Assembly (NCBI GenBank): GCA_002709385.1
Contig: PAQS01000019.1
Coordinates: forward strand, 124,001-188,000
Direction: 5' to 3'
DNA length: 64,000 nt
Source of the DNA: Waddliaceae bacterium
GTDB lineage: Bacteria; Chlamydiota; Chlamydiia; Chlamydiales; GCA-2709385
Shown: piece after piece, positions 8,090-15,498 of the stretch
How positions within the stretch are numbered: the first letter of the stretch is position 1
Layout: every line of letters starts with the position of its first letter
Notes under the pieces: generated by a model
What the model saw: the letters and a program-made list of their open reading frames with translations, nothing else
The model's database searches: none
Told to the model about the DNA's origin: nothing
Translations under genes and position numbers: made by a program

Positions 8090-8998
8090 ATGATACAAAC
8101 GATAAGAAATTCCACAACTAATGTACCTATAAATAATACAAAGCAATCCGAAAGAAAGAAAAATTCTTTCCTTTCTGAAAAAAAAATCCAAGATAGTAAA
8201 GAATCACTAAAGCCACAAAATACTCTATTTAGCCCTACAAGTGATCCTAAGTTAGAAAAAATCAATCTCTACTTTCCTCGATTATATAAAGCTATTCGAC
8301 TGGGAGGCTTCAATAGTTTAAAAGGGTTTTTCCAAACAATTAGCACATGGGGTTACATTAAACAACAAGCCTACAAGTGGTATCATGAGTTTTTATACAA
8401 CACAATATATACATCTAGAAATGCTTTAGAAGGAACAGAAGCTGCAAACCTTACTCTAGAACTTTTCACAAACTTATCAGAAACTGAAAGGCAAAGTAAA
8501 AAAGAAGCGCTTTTTGCACCTTATGATATAGGTGATCTTGTAGTTCTGAATTTTGGTAGTATTACTTGTCCTATTTTTTACAGACAAAGTGAAGCTATAC
8601 GTATCATTGAAAAACGTTACCCACATGTAAAATTTGCCTACATATATCTTTCCGAAGCTCATCCAAAGAATTGGTGGACTAAAAATATCAAACGTCCTCC
8701 CGCAGAATTTACAGATAATAACGGTGCTTATTTTCAAAATCCACAGACCTTAGAAGAAAGAAAAACACTTGCTGGATACTATTTAAGAGATATTCATAAA
8801 AATTCATGCCAAGGAAGAGTCTTCATCGATTCTATGGACAACCAAGCACTTAAAAACTATCAGGCTTGGCCTACAAGACTTTACGTTATTCGAATGAAAA
8901 AAAAGAATGAAGAAAAAGTTCCTATCATTGTGTATCGAGGAGATAGAGGACCTCTAGGATATAATCCTGAAGAATTAAGTGCTTTTTTATCTCGGTAA
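8090..8998 (+). CDS. Iodothyronine deiodinase-like thioredoxin-fold protein
   Basis: A 302-residue protein whose second half matches the iodothyronine deiodinase family (T4 deiodinase, PF00837). At about residues 150-163 it has 'LVVLNFGSITCPIF', aligning with LVLNFGSCTUPPF of animal deiodinases. This is followed by 'FAYIYLSEAHPKNWW' (E189-A-H191-P, aligning with VYIEEAHPSDGW) and 'PQTLEERKTLAGYYL' (aligning with HRSLEDRL). The catalytic selenocysteine position is Cys160, coded by TGT, so no recoding is needed. About 60 N-terminal residues are polar and probably disordered, and residues 70-130 are helical and unlike the animal enzymes. A redox role on an unknown substrate is likely; true deiodination is not implied. 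No good ribosome binding site precedes the ATG, so the start is uncertain. It stands alone between two minus-strand paralogs. Confidence 0.75.
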   Translation: MIQTIRNSTTNVPINNTKQSERKKNSFLSEKKIQDSKESLKPQNTLFSPTSDPKLEKINLYFPRLYKAIRLGGFNSLKGFFQTISTWGYIKQQAYKWYHEFLYNTIYTSRNALEGTEAANLTLELFTNLSETERQSKKEALFAPYDIGDLVVLNFGSITCPIFYRQSEAIRIIEKRYPHVKFAYIYLSEAHPKNWWTKNIKRPPAEFTDNNGAYFQNPQTLEERKTLAGYYLRDIHKNSCQGRVFIDSMDNQALKNYQAWPTRLYVIRMKKKNEEKVPIIVYRGDRGPLGYNPEELSAFLSR

Positions 8999-9022
8999 AA
9001 AAGTGCCCTGAAGAAATAGAAT

Positions 9023-9070
9023 AAAGACGCAAAAAAAGATCATCAGAATCTAATGCGTCTTTAGTTTTTG
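9023..9070 (+). terminator. Hairpin terminator after the deiodinase-like gene
   Basis: AAAGACGC (9023-9030) pairs with GCGTCTTT (9055-9062) across a 24-base loop and is followed by AGTTTTTGG. It lies between two convergent genes and probably ends transcription of the plus-strand gene. The long loop lowers confidence. Confidence 0.5.
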
Positions 9071-9084
9071 GAAATACCTATTTA

Positions 9085-9543
9085 CTAAAGATAAGAGCCA
9101 TGAATACCTGATAAACTCATACCATTTGGTCCTTCAGATAAATATAAACTAGAAAACTGTGTCAATTTTTCTACTTGAACCCACAATTGGTTTACTTTTC
9201 TCGGATTGTCTACTGGTCGATCATTGATATCGAGAATTAAAGCACCATTCTCAGCACGTAACCTTCGCGAATCTCTTTTTAATGAATCTGTGTACTCCTC
9301 AACAATAAATTCTTTTGTCTCACCTGAAATCATGTCATTTTGAACACCATAAGAATCCTTTATTCCTTGATGATGGAAGTATGCACCTAAAAAAGCGTAG
9401 GAATTATCTGCTTTAGGAAAATAAACAGCCTCTAAACAAGTAGGGTATTTTTCTGTACTCTTCTTAAGATAGACTCCTCTAACAGTAGATCCTTGATCTG
9501 TTTTCCCTTCGTAATTTTGTACAATATAACCACTTACATCCAT
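9085..9543 (-). CDS. Unknown protein, paralog of the gene at 7479-7931
   Basis: A 152-residue soluble protein without a recognised domain. Its N-terminus ('MDVSGYIVQNYEGKT' then a TVRGV segment) and C-terminal motif ('QLWVQVEKLTQFSSL') align with those of the 150-residue protein encoded at 7479-7931. The middle contains an 'ENGALILDINDRPVDN' stretch that resembles the ligand loop of small sensor domains, but this is weak. GGGAG lies seven bases before the ATG. It is the last minus-strand gene before the type II secretion operon, with a 129-base gap, so a separate promoter is more likely than read-through. Function unknown. Confidence 0.6.
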   Translation of the reverse strand: MDVSGYIVQNYEGKTDQGSTVRGVYLKKSTEKYPTCLEAVYFPKADNSYAFLGAYFHHQGIKDSYGVQNDMISGETKEFIVEEYTDSLKRDSRRLRAENGALILDINDRPVDNPRKVNQLWVQVEKLTQFSSLYLSEGPNGMSLSGIHGSYL

Positions 9544-9672
9544 GTTTACGCTCCCTTATTTTAACTATAGATTTTCTTATTTGAGCAGATATTCTGATCT
9601 TTCGATGAAATACTATATGATTTAAGGTCTTTATTTTCTTCCAAAATATAGTTTTTAAATATACCTAGGATT

Positions 9673-10527
9673 TTATTTTCTCATTGAAGGGCGTGTTGAA
9701 GAAACTTGATAATTCAAAAACGCTTTGTAAACTCGCCCTTGTGGATGTTGCTCAACCCAGTCTTGTAGCTTTTTTTCTGCTTCTTCACCACCGCCAGAAA
9801 TGCTTTTACGAAAGCTTAATAATTGATCCACAAATATTGTATCTTCAAATAAAACATCCAGAACCTTAGGTTCTGCTAGATAGATACATATTGGTTCGGA
9901 TACTTGATGACTTTTATTTATCCCTACAAGTGACTCAAGGGAAGGGTAAGCGCGAGTACCGTCTGTTAAACCACTTCCACGCATCATTCTGTACCACAAT
10001 CGTTGCAAATCAGAATCCTGAAAATCTATGCTTCGAAATGATGAGTCGCTAATCACTAACACTTCGCCATCAATTCCTCGGCTTTTGCTTATTAACTCAT
10101 CAACTAAGCGTTGTGCTAAAAATCCATATTTTGAATCTAACTCTGAGAAGAATTCTTGCTTACCATAAACCTGATCTATAAGTTTCGTTAAAAATTCACG
10201 TACAAAAGCTGTTTCTGCTTTCGTTTCTTTAGAAAACAAGGAACGTAAATCTAAACGACTACTTAGGTAATTTTTTCGGTCTATCTGTTCAGATAATTCT
10301 TCTTCAAAGGAAACACTTTCGCTCTCTTGACTAGCTGCTTTTCCTGGACTGCTTAGAAAATAAGATTTCTCGGATTGATTTAAATGCTTACCACGCTCAA
10401 GGTCAATTTGTATTTCTCGTCGCATTTGAAAATCAAAAGCCCGTTCATCTACATAAGATTGATAACGTGAGTAAGTCAATAATGATAACGCTGTAAGAAT
10501 AGCAAAAATATAGGGCAATACATTCAT
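9673..10527 (-). CDS. Last gene of the type II secretion operon, GspK-like by position
   Basis: A 284-residue protein with one N-terminal membrane helix (about residues 3-20, 'VLPYIFAILTALSLLTYSRY') and a large hydrophilic extracytoplasmic domain. It follows gspJ by five bases, the place of gspK in other operons. The helix resembles that of GspK, but the prepilin motif with Glu at +5 is absent. Residues 180-250 contain a helical block ('LQRLWYRMMRGSGLTDGTRA'). GspK caps the pseudopilus tip in proteobacteria; calling this a GspK equivalent is inference from position and size (GspK is usually about 300-330 residues). It could instead be a lineage-specific inner membrane component replacing GspL or GspM, neither of which is seen in this window. 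Confidence 0.5.
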   Translation of the reverse strand: MNVLPYIFAILTALSLLTYSRYQSYVDERAFDFQMRREIQIDLERGKHLNQSEKSYFLSSPGKAASQESESVSFEEELSEQIDRKNYLSSRLDLRSLFSKETKAETAFVREFLTKLIDQVYGKQEFFSELDSKYGFLAQRLVDELISKSRGIDGEVLVISDSSFRSIDFQDSDLQRLWYRMMRGSGLTDGTRAYPSLESLVGINKSHQVSEPICIYLAEPKVLDVLFEDTIFVDQLLSFRKSISGGGEEAEKKLQDWVEQHPQGRVYKAFLNYQVSSTRPSMRK

Positions 10528-10532
10528 ACTTC

Positions 10533-11156
10533 TTAGCCCTCAAACCTTAAAAACTGCTCTTTACTACTAAAGTGAAAGAGATACTCCGTTTCCTTATCTA
10601 AAGCATCACGAATAAGAAGCTCTATACTCATAGGTAACTTATTAGGTTCTTCCCAATTAGGTAACCATTCAACACCAAGACCTTCTTCTCTTGTTTTACA
10701 CATACGAAACTCTATCGCTTTTACCCCGCTCAATAAGACTTCTTTTTGATAAGAAAGCTTACCTAAACTGTCTTTAGATTTAGGCCAACGAATTAAAATG
10801 AGCTGTCCTGTAGATTCATCCACATAGAGTCGGGCAATAATATTATCGCCTGAAAAAGCCGGTAAAATATCGGCTTCGCCTTTGTAGTTAAAGACAAGAT
10901 TGGGAGCAAGAACTTGGTCTTCTCCTCCTTTCAATACGTGAAAGTCTTTACTCTGAGTTCGACTAAAAAAGTAAGCTAAACGCTCTTGTAAGTAATACTG
11001 CCGCTTTGCCTCAATCTTATGGGCTTTATCTGTATGTGACATCAATACAGCATTGCTATAATAACTTAAGACTAAAGGCAACAATATGCTTAGTAAAGCA
11101 ACCCCCACCATCAACTCTATCAAGGAAATTGCAGATTTACGAACAAGTCTTATCAT
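10533..11156 (-). CDS. gspJ: Type II secretion minor pseudopilin GspJ
   Basis: A 207-residue minor pseudopilin. The N-terminus has seven or more mostly basic residues, then the prepilin motif 'A|ISLIELMVGVALLSILLP' with Glu at +5, a long hydrophobic helix, and a globular domain of about 170 residues, which is the GspJ size. The residue before the cleavage site is Ala9 rather than the usual Gly. The start overlaps the gspI stop by four bases, so translation is coupled. In the family GspJ, GspI and GspK form the tip of the pseudopilus that pushes substrates through the secretin. Confidence 0.78.
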   Translation of the reverse strand: MIRLVRKSAISLIELMVGVALLSILLPLVLSYYSNAVLMSHTDKAHKIEAKRQYYLQERLAYFFSRTQSKDFHVLKGGEDQVLAPNLVFNYKGEADILPAFSGDNIIARLYVDESTGQLILIRWPKSKDSLGKLSYQKEVLLSGVKAIEFRMCKTREEGLGVEWLPNWEEPNKLPMSIELLIRDALDKETEYLFHFSSKEQFLRFEG

Positions 11157-11683
11157 ACAATTTTCTCCGCTCGGAAAAGGAAACGATAAAAGTAAAAGTG
11201 CTTTTTCATTTTTGGAGAATACAAAACAAGTAAAGCTTCAATGAGGTGTAAATCATCTTTATGGTCTTTTGAGCCCAGACGAAGAAAAGCTTCTAAACCA
11301 TGACGTTCTTTTTCTAAACGAAGACCAAATCTTTCCAAATCTAATTGGTTCCACTCAATATTTTTAAGAGGATTTTTTTTGAATTCAGCCCACTTTCCTT
11401 GTAGCCACTCTCCTTCATCATCTGATATAGAATCAATGCATACATCAGACCATCTTAAACGTCCTTCTAAGATATCCTCTTTGATCATGCCGAATACATG
11501 CGTAGATAAATGATGCGCCTGTAATTCACGTAAAACTGTGTATTCATTTTCTTGCAGAAGGACCTGTGTACGAAATAAAGGGACTGCACATAAAACAAAA
11601 AGTCCCATTGCAAGAAGAACTTCCAATAAAAAATAAGGTCTTTTCAAACGACGTTTAAAGAATTTCGGCGGGATACAAGGCAT
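11153..11683 (-). CDS. gspI: Type II secretion minor pseudopilin GspI-like
   Basis: A 176-residue pseudopilin-like protein. A strong AGGAGG precedes ATG 11683 by six bases, so I prefer this start over the in-frame GTG at 11686. After a long basic leader (16 residues) comes 'P|YFLLEVLLAMGLFVLCAVPL': a hydrophobic helix with Glu at +5, but with Pro before and Tyr after the presumed cleavage site, which is not a canonical processing site. It overlaps gspH by 29 bases and gspJ by four. Assignment to GspI rests on order (G-H-I-J) and on the prepilin-like helix. Its globular part is somewhat longer than proteobacterial GspI (about 120-130 residues in total). Confidence 0.68.
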   Translation of the reverse strand: MPCIPPKFFKRRLKRPYFLLEVLLAMGLFVLCAVPLFRTQVLLQENEYTVLRELQAHHLSTHVFGMIKEDILEGRLRWSDVCIDSISDDEGEWLQGKWAEFKKNPLKNIEWNQLDLERFGLRLEKERHGLEAFLRLGSKDHKDDLHLIEALLVLYSPKMKKHFYFYRFLFRAEKIV

Positions 11684-12236
11684 CACAATCCTCCTCTTCT
11701 AAAAACGAAAGATCGTATTTTCTTTCTGCTTGAATAGGATGTATATAGCCTTTTAAGGGAATATAACGCACAAGTCGGCTATCATCACTTTCCCCTTTTC
11801 TAGGCTTTCTGTCAGATAATTCTATCACCATACGAGGCATTTCACTTCCATGAGAAAGGAAAAAAAGACGCAGCTCATTTAACTCATTACTATCTTTACC
11901 ATCATGTATCGCTAAATAACGGATACCAGCCAATTCGGTTTGCCTTTCTAGAAGTGGAGCTAGAACCTTTGGAATAGGTGCATCAAACACAAATGTTGCT
12001 GAAAGATTTCCTCGCTTATTTTCAGTTAAACGAAGCTCATGATCACGGTCGTTAAGAAGCATGAGTTCTTGTCCTAACTGCAGCTTTTCTACTAAGCGAT
12101 CAACAGAATTATAGAAACGTTGTTGATGCATAAGACGCTGCACCTGGACGCCAAAAACTCCTCCTACACTAATTAATAGAGCAAGAACGACAAGTACTTC
12201 AATGAGAGTAAAAGAGAATTTCTGACGAACACGCAT
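11655..12236 (-). CDS. gspH: Type II secretion minor pseudopilin GspH
   Basis: A 193-residue pseudopilin with the motif 'KFS|FTLIEVLVVLALLISVGG': short basic leader, cleavage site with Ser at -1 and Phe at +1, Glu at +5, and a long helix. The globular domain is about 160 residues, as in GspH. It lies 11 bases downstream of gspG and overlaps gspI. In the family it is a low-abundance subunit linking the pseudopilus tip to the GspG shaft. The Ser at -1 replaces the glycine that prepilin peptidases normally need. Confidence 0.78.
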   Translation of the reverse strand: MRVRQKFSFTLIEVLVVLALLISVGGVFGVQVQRLMHQQRFYNSVDRLVEKLQLGQELMLLNDRDHELRLTENKRGNLSATFVFDAPIPKVLAPLLERQTELAGIRYLAIHDGKDSNELNELRLFFLSHGSEMPRMVIELSDRKPRKGESDDSRLVRYIPLKGYIHPIQAERKYDLSFLEEEDCDALYPAEIL

Positions 12237-12247
12237 AAGAACTCGTT

Positions 12248-12667
12248 TTATGTCTCACTAGACTCATTATCAACAAATGAACCCTTGTTTTTTTTCTTAT
12301 ATGCGGTGAAACGTGCTGAACTTACTGTAATGATAGCTCCATGATCTGAATCTTCTACAGTAACTTCAAACCTTTCTCCCCAAGCATCTTTTTGCATTTT
12401 ATCTGCATTACGAATCAAAGGAGATTGTGCTAGAACATCTGGCCAATTTTTCTCTAAATCATCAATTACATCTGGATTTTCAGCGATGGCTAAAAGCAAA
12501 GAACTTTTTACTTTTTCAATACCTTCAAAAGTACTAAATGCCTTTCCTTTTTCCATACTGCCGCGTACATTCACAGCAACAACACCACCAATTACCGTAA
12601 TCAAAAACATAACAATCATGATTTCAATCAAAGTAATCGAGCGCTTTACTTTTTTTGTCCATTTCAT
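12248..12667 (-). CDS. gspG: Type II secretion major pseudopilin GspG
   Basis: A 139-residue pseudopilin of the normal GspG length. The N-terminus is 'KRS|ITLIEIMIVMFLITVIGG' with Glu at +5 and Ser at -1. The C-terminal part keeps the family's 'kDaWGerFev' block ('MQKDAWGERFEVTVEDSDHG'), which in GspG surrounds the calcium-binding loop. The expected 'tPDPWGnPY' wording is altered to KDAWGERF. It follows gspF by 15 bases, and GAGG lies eight bases before the ATG. It should polymerise into the shaft of the pseudopilus. Order F-G matches chlamydial gspF-gspG (CT570-CT569, from memory). Confidence 0.85.
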   Translation of the reverse strand: MKWTKKVKRSITLIEIMIVMFLITVIGGVVAVNVRGSMEKGKAFSTFEGIEKVKSSLLLAIAENPDVIDDLEKNWPDVLAQSPLIRNADKMQKDAWGERFEVTVEDSDHGAIITVSSARFTAYKKKNKGSFVDNESSET

Positions 12668-12682
12668 CGTTCTATCCTCTAA

Positions 12683-13870
12683 TTAATATGCTGAGAAAGA
12701 GCTGACATCTGTCATAGGCAAAAGCACAGCTAAAAGAATGCCTCCTATCACAAGCCCCATAAACATCAAAATTGCAGGCTGTAATAAGGCCATTGCCTGA
12801 TCTAACTTTTTCTCAAGATCCATTTCATAAATATCAGCGACTTTTGCCAACATGGGAACTAAATTACCACTATCTTCCCCGATTGCCAGCATCCGACTCA
12901 TTAACTTGGGTACATAAGGAGATGCAAGTAAAGAAGAACTGAGATTTTTTCCTCTCACAACTCCTTCTGCTCCATCTTCAATCACTTTTTCTAGAATTTT
13001 ATGTCCCATTACTTTTTGAGACATTTTTAATGCTTCAACTAAAGAAACTCCGCCTTCAAGTAGAGTACAAAGAGTTCTCGAAAACCTTAAAAATACAGCT
13101 TCTGTAACAAGAGTTCTGATCAAAGGCATCTTCAAGAGTAGGCGTTCCCATCTACTCCGTCCCCAATCACTTTTCCAAAGAGTCCAAAACCCCCATAGTC
13201 CCATGGGAATTATAGCCACAGTATAAAGCCAATAGGCTCGTAAAAAGGCACTGAGGGAGAAAACAAAGGTGGTCAAGCCATTTAATTCTCGCCCCTCAAA
13301 TACCTGCTCCATTGATGGAATGACAAAACCCAACAAGCTTGCCAGAACCAATAGAGCAAAAAGGCCCAACACAGTTGGATAAATCAATGCTGTACTTATT
13401 CTACTCTTTAGCTGTAATTGCTTCGTTAAATACGTTGCTAACTTGCTTAAAACTGTATCCAAACCTCCTACAGCTTCACCTGCAGCAACCATCGAGCAAT
13501 AGAGATCGTTAAAACTTTCAGGAAAGCTACGCATGGCTTCAGATAAAGAAGCTCCTGCACGTATTTGCTCACAAAGTGAAACGATAATACGATGGTAACG
13601 CTCACCTCTATATTGTTCTTCAATCGCATTTAAGCTTTCATAAATAGGAAGACCCGCATCAAGTAACTGAGCAAGCTGACTGGTAAAGGCTACAAGCGAC
13701 TCGCCTTTCATTGCTAAGCGAGAGTTTCTCGTTTTTGAAGCACTAATTTCAGTCAACATAACCCCTCGTTCTCGAAGGGCTTTACGAGCTTCTTTTTCTG
13801 TATTTGCTTCTATAGAAGCGCTAATAGCTCCACCTGTTTCACCTATAGCTTTGTAGTAAAAGAGTGTCAT
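12683..13870 (-). CDS. gspF: Type II secretion inner membrane platform protein GspF
   Basis: A 395-residue protein of the GspF/PilC family, full length (about 400). Two repeated cytoplasmic domains are visible: residues about 55-180 ('FTSQLAQLLDAGLPIYESLN', 'MRSFPESFNDLYCSMVAAGE') and about 255-375 ('FSRTLCTLLEGGVSLVEALK', 'MLAIGEDSGNLVPMLAKVAD'). Each is followed by membrane helices; three helices in total lie at about 160-185, 210-235 and 365-385. It starts four bases inside the gspE stop. In the family GspF sits in the inner membrane and couples the GspE ATPase to pseudopilus assembly. Confidence 0.93.
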   Translation of the reverse strand: MTLFYYKAIGETGGAISASIEANTEKEARKALRERGVMLTEISASKTRNSRLAMKGESLVAFTSQLAQLLDAGLPIYESLNAIEEQYRGERYHRIIVSLCEQIRAGASLSEAMRSFPESFNDLYCSMVAAGEAVGGLDTVLSKLATYLTKQLQLKSRISTALIYPTVLGLFALLVLASLLGFVIPSMEQVFEGRELNGLTTFVFSLSAFLRAYWLYTVAIIPMGLWGFWTLWKSDWGRSRWERLLLKMPLIRTLVTEAVFLRFSRTLCTLLEGGVSLVEALKMSQKVMGHKILEKVIEDGAEGVVRGKNLSSSLLASPYVPKLMSRMLAIGEDSGNLVPMLAKVADIYEMDLEKKLDQAMALLQPAILMFMGLVIGGILLAVLLPMTDVSSFSAY

Positions 13871-15498
13871 GATCTATCTCCCTCTTCTACTCCACGAGCA
13901 ACGCGTAAGACTTCGGCTATTGTTGTCGTTCCTTGAATGACTAAATCTCGACCAGATTCACGAAGTCCTTGCATTCCTTCATCTAAAGCAACTCGACGCA
14001 GAGCTACGGAGTCTTGACTAGCTAAAAGCTGTTTTTTAACGGCGTATGTTACAGGCATCAATTCATAAATTCCTGCTCGCCCTCGATAACCTGTCTGTAA
14101 ACAGTTTTTACACCCTGCACCACGATATAAAGTACCTTCACTCAAGTCACTACGGGAAAGACCAATATCTTTTAACTCTTCATCGCTTGGAGTATAAGCT
14201 TCTTTACAGAGCTTACAAATCGTACGAACAAGTCTTTGTGCTAATACACCAACAACAGTAGAAGACAGTAAATAAGGTTCAATACCCATATCAACTAAGC
14301 GAGTAATAGCCGAAGGAGCGTCATTTGTGTGTAAAGTACTCAGCACTAAATGACCTGTTAAAGAAGCCTGTACAGCTATTTCTGCTGTCTCTCGATCGCG
14401 AATTTCACCAATCATTACGACATCTGGATCTTGACGAAGAATATGGCGTAAACCTTTTGAAAAACTTAAATCAATTTTTCTGTGAACACCAATCTGTGCA
14501 ATTCCATCCAGCTTATATTCAACAGGGTCTTCAACTGTCATGATATTCACTTCATCACTATGAATATCGCTTAAAGCACTATATAAAGTGGTTGTTTTAC
14601 CGCTACCGGTTGGACCTGTTACTAGAAATATTCCTTCTGGATGCCTCGTTAAACGCTTGATGGATTCTTGGATCTTTTTTGACATTCCTAACTGGTCGAA
14701 ACCGATGACAATATTCCCCTTATCGAGAATACGAAGGACAACACGCTCACCGTGAACAACAGGAACAGTACTGACACGAAAGTCAATTTCTCTTACTCCC
14801 ATTGTCAGTTTGATACGCCCATCTTGAGGAAGACGGCGTTCAGCAATGTCCATTTTTGCCATGACTTTCAAACGTGTGATAAGTTGGGCCTGGTATTCTT
14901 GAGCAGGACAATGTCGAGTCTGTAAAACCCCATCAATACGATAACGAATGCGTAAATCGTTTTCTAAAGGCTCAAAATGGATATCTGAAGCGCCTTGTTG
15001 AATTGCCTCACTAAGAATAAGGTTCAACAATTTGATCAATGGAGCTTGATCTTTCTCCTGATCCAAAAGATCGTATACTTCGTTTTCTGAGTTTGCCTCT
15101 CCATCCTTAGATAAATCAGCTAAAAACTGCGATGCTGCTCCTGCTTTTTGGTTATAGCAGTACTGAATAGCTTCTGTCAGAAGCTCTTTGGGCATATAGA
15201 CTGCACGTACAGTCTTATTTAAAAGTAAGCGCAGCTCTTCAATCGCATCCAATTTAAGAGGATTAGCTAAAGCTGCAATGACTTCTGTTTCGTTTTCACG
15301 GATAGGAAGAATGAGGTGTTTATTTGCCAGTGAATACGGCAGTCTTTGATACCACTTAATCGGAAGTTGAAGACAATGGAGATCTTCGCAAATCTCCATA
15401 TCGAATTGCATTGCCAATTGACGACAAGCAGTTTCTACTCCTAAAGCGCCTTGTTTAAGCAGCTCTTCTTGACTTATCTGTGAATCACCTACCGTCAT
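13867..15498 (-). CDS. gspE: Type II secretion ATPase GspE
   Basis: The secretion ATPase, 543 residues from ATG 15498. A longer frame opens at 15546 but would overlap gspD by 62 bases, whereas GGGAG stands at a good distance before 15498, giving an overlap of only 14. Motifs: N-terminal domain, Walker A 'GPTGSGKTTTLYSALSD', Asp box, Walker B 'DPDVVMIGEIRDRETAEIA', His box 'TGHLVLSTLHTND', and the zinc-binding tetracysteine 'CKLC...CKNC' late in the protein. All residues needed for ATP hydrolysis are present. It drives pseudopilus assembly from the cytoplasmic face. It matches chlamydial gspE (CT571) in position. Confidence 0.93.
   Translation of the reverse strand: MTVGDSQISQEELLKQGALGVETACRQLAMQFDMEICEDLHCLQLPIKWYQRLPYSLANKHLILPIRENETEVIAALANPLKLDAIEELRLLLNKTVRAVYMPKELLTEAIQYCYNQKAGAASQFLADLSKDGEANSENEVYDLLDQEKDQAPLIKLLNLILSEAIQQGASDIHFEPLENDLRIRYRIDGVLQTRHCPAQEYQAQLITRLKVMAKMDIAERRLPQDGRIKLTMGVREIDFRVSTVPVVHGERVVLRILDKGNIVIGFDQLGMSKKIQESIKRLTRHPEGIFLVTGPTGSGKTTTLYSALSDIHSDEVNIMTVEDPVEYKLDGIAQIGVHRKIDLSFSKGLRHILRQDPDVVMIGEIRDRETAEIAVQASLTGHLVLSTLHTNDAPSAITRLVDMGIEPYLLSSTVVGVLAQRLVRTICKLCKEAYTPSDEELKDIGLSRSDLSEGTLYRGAGCKNCLQTGYRGRAGIYELMPVTYAVKKQLLASQDSVALRRVALDEGMQGLRESGRDLVIQGTTTIAEVLRVARGVEEGDRS

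Noticed and set aside
8561-8572. Selenocysteine site in the deiodinase-like protein
   Set aside because: The codon at the catalytic place is TGT (Cys160), not TGA, so no selenocysteine recoding is involved.
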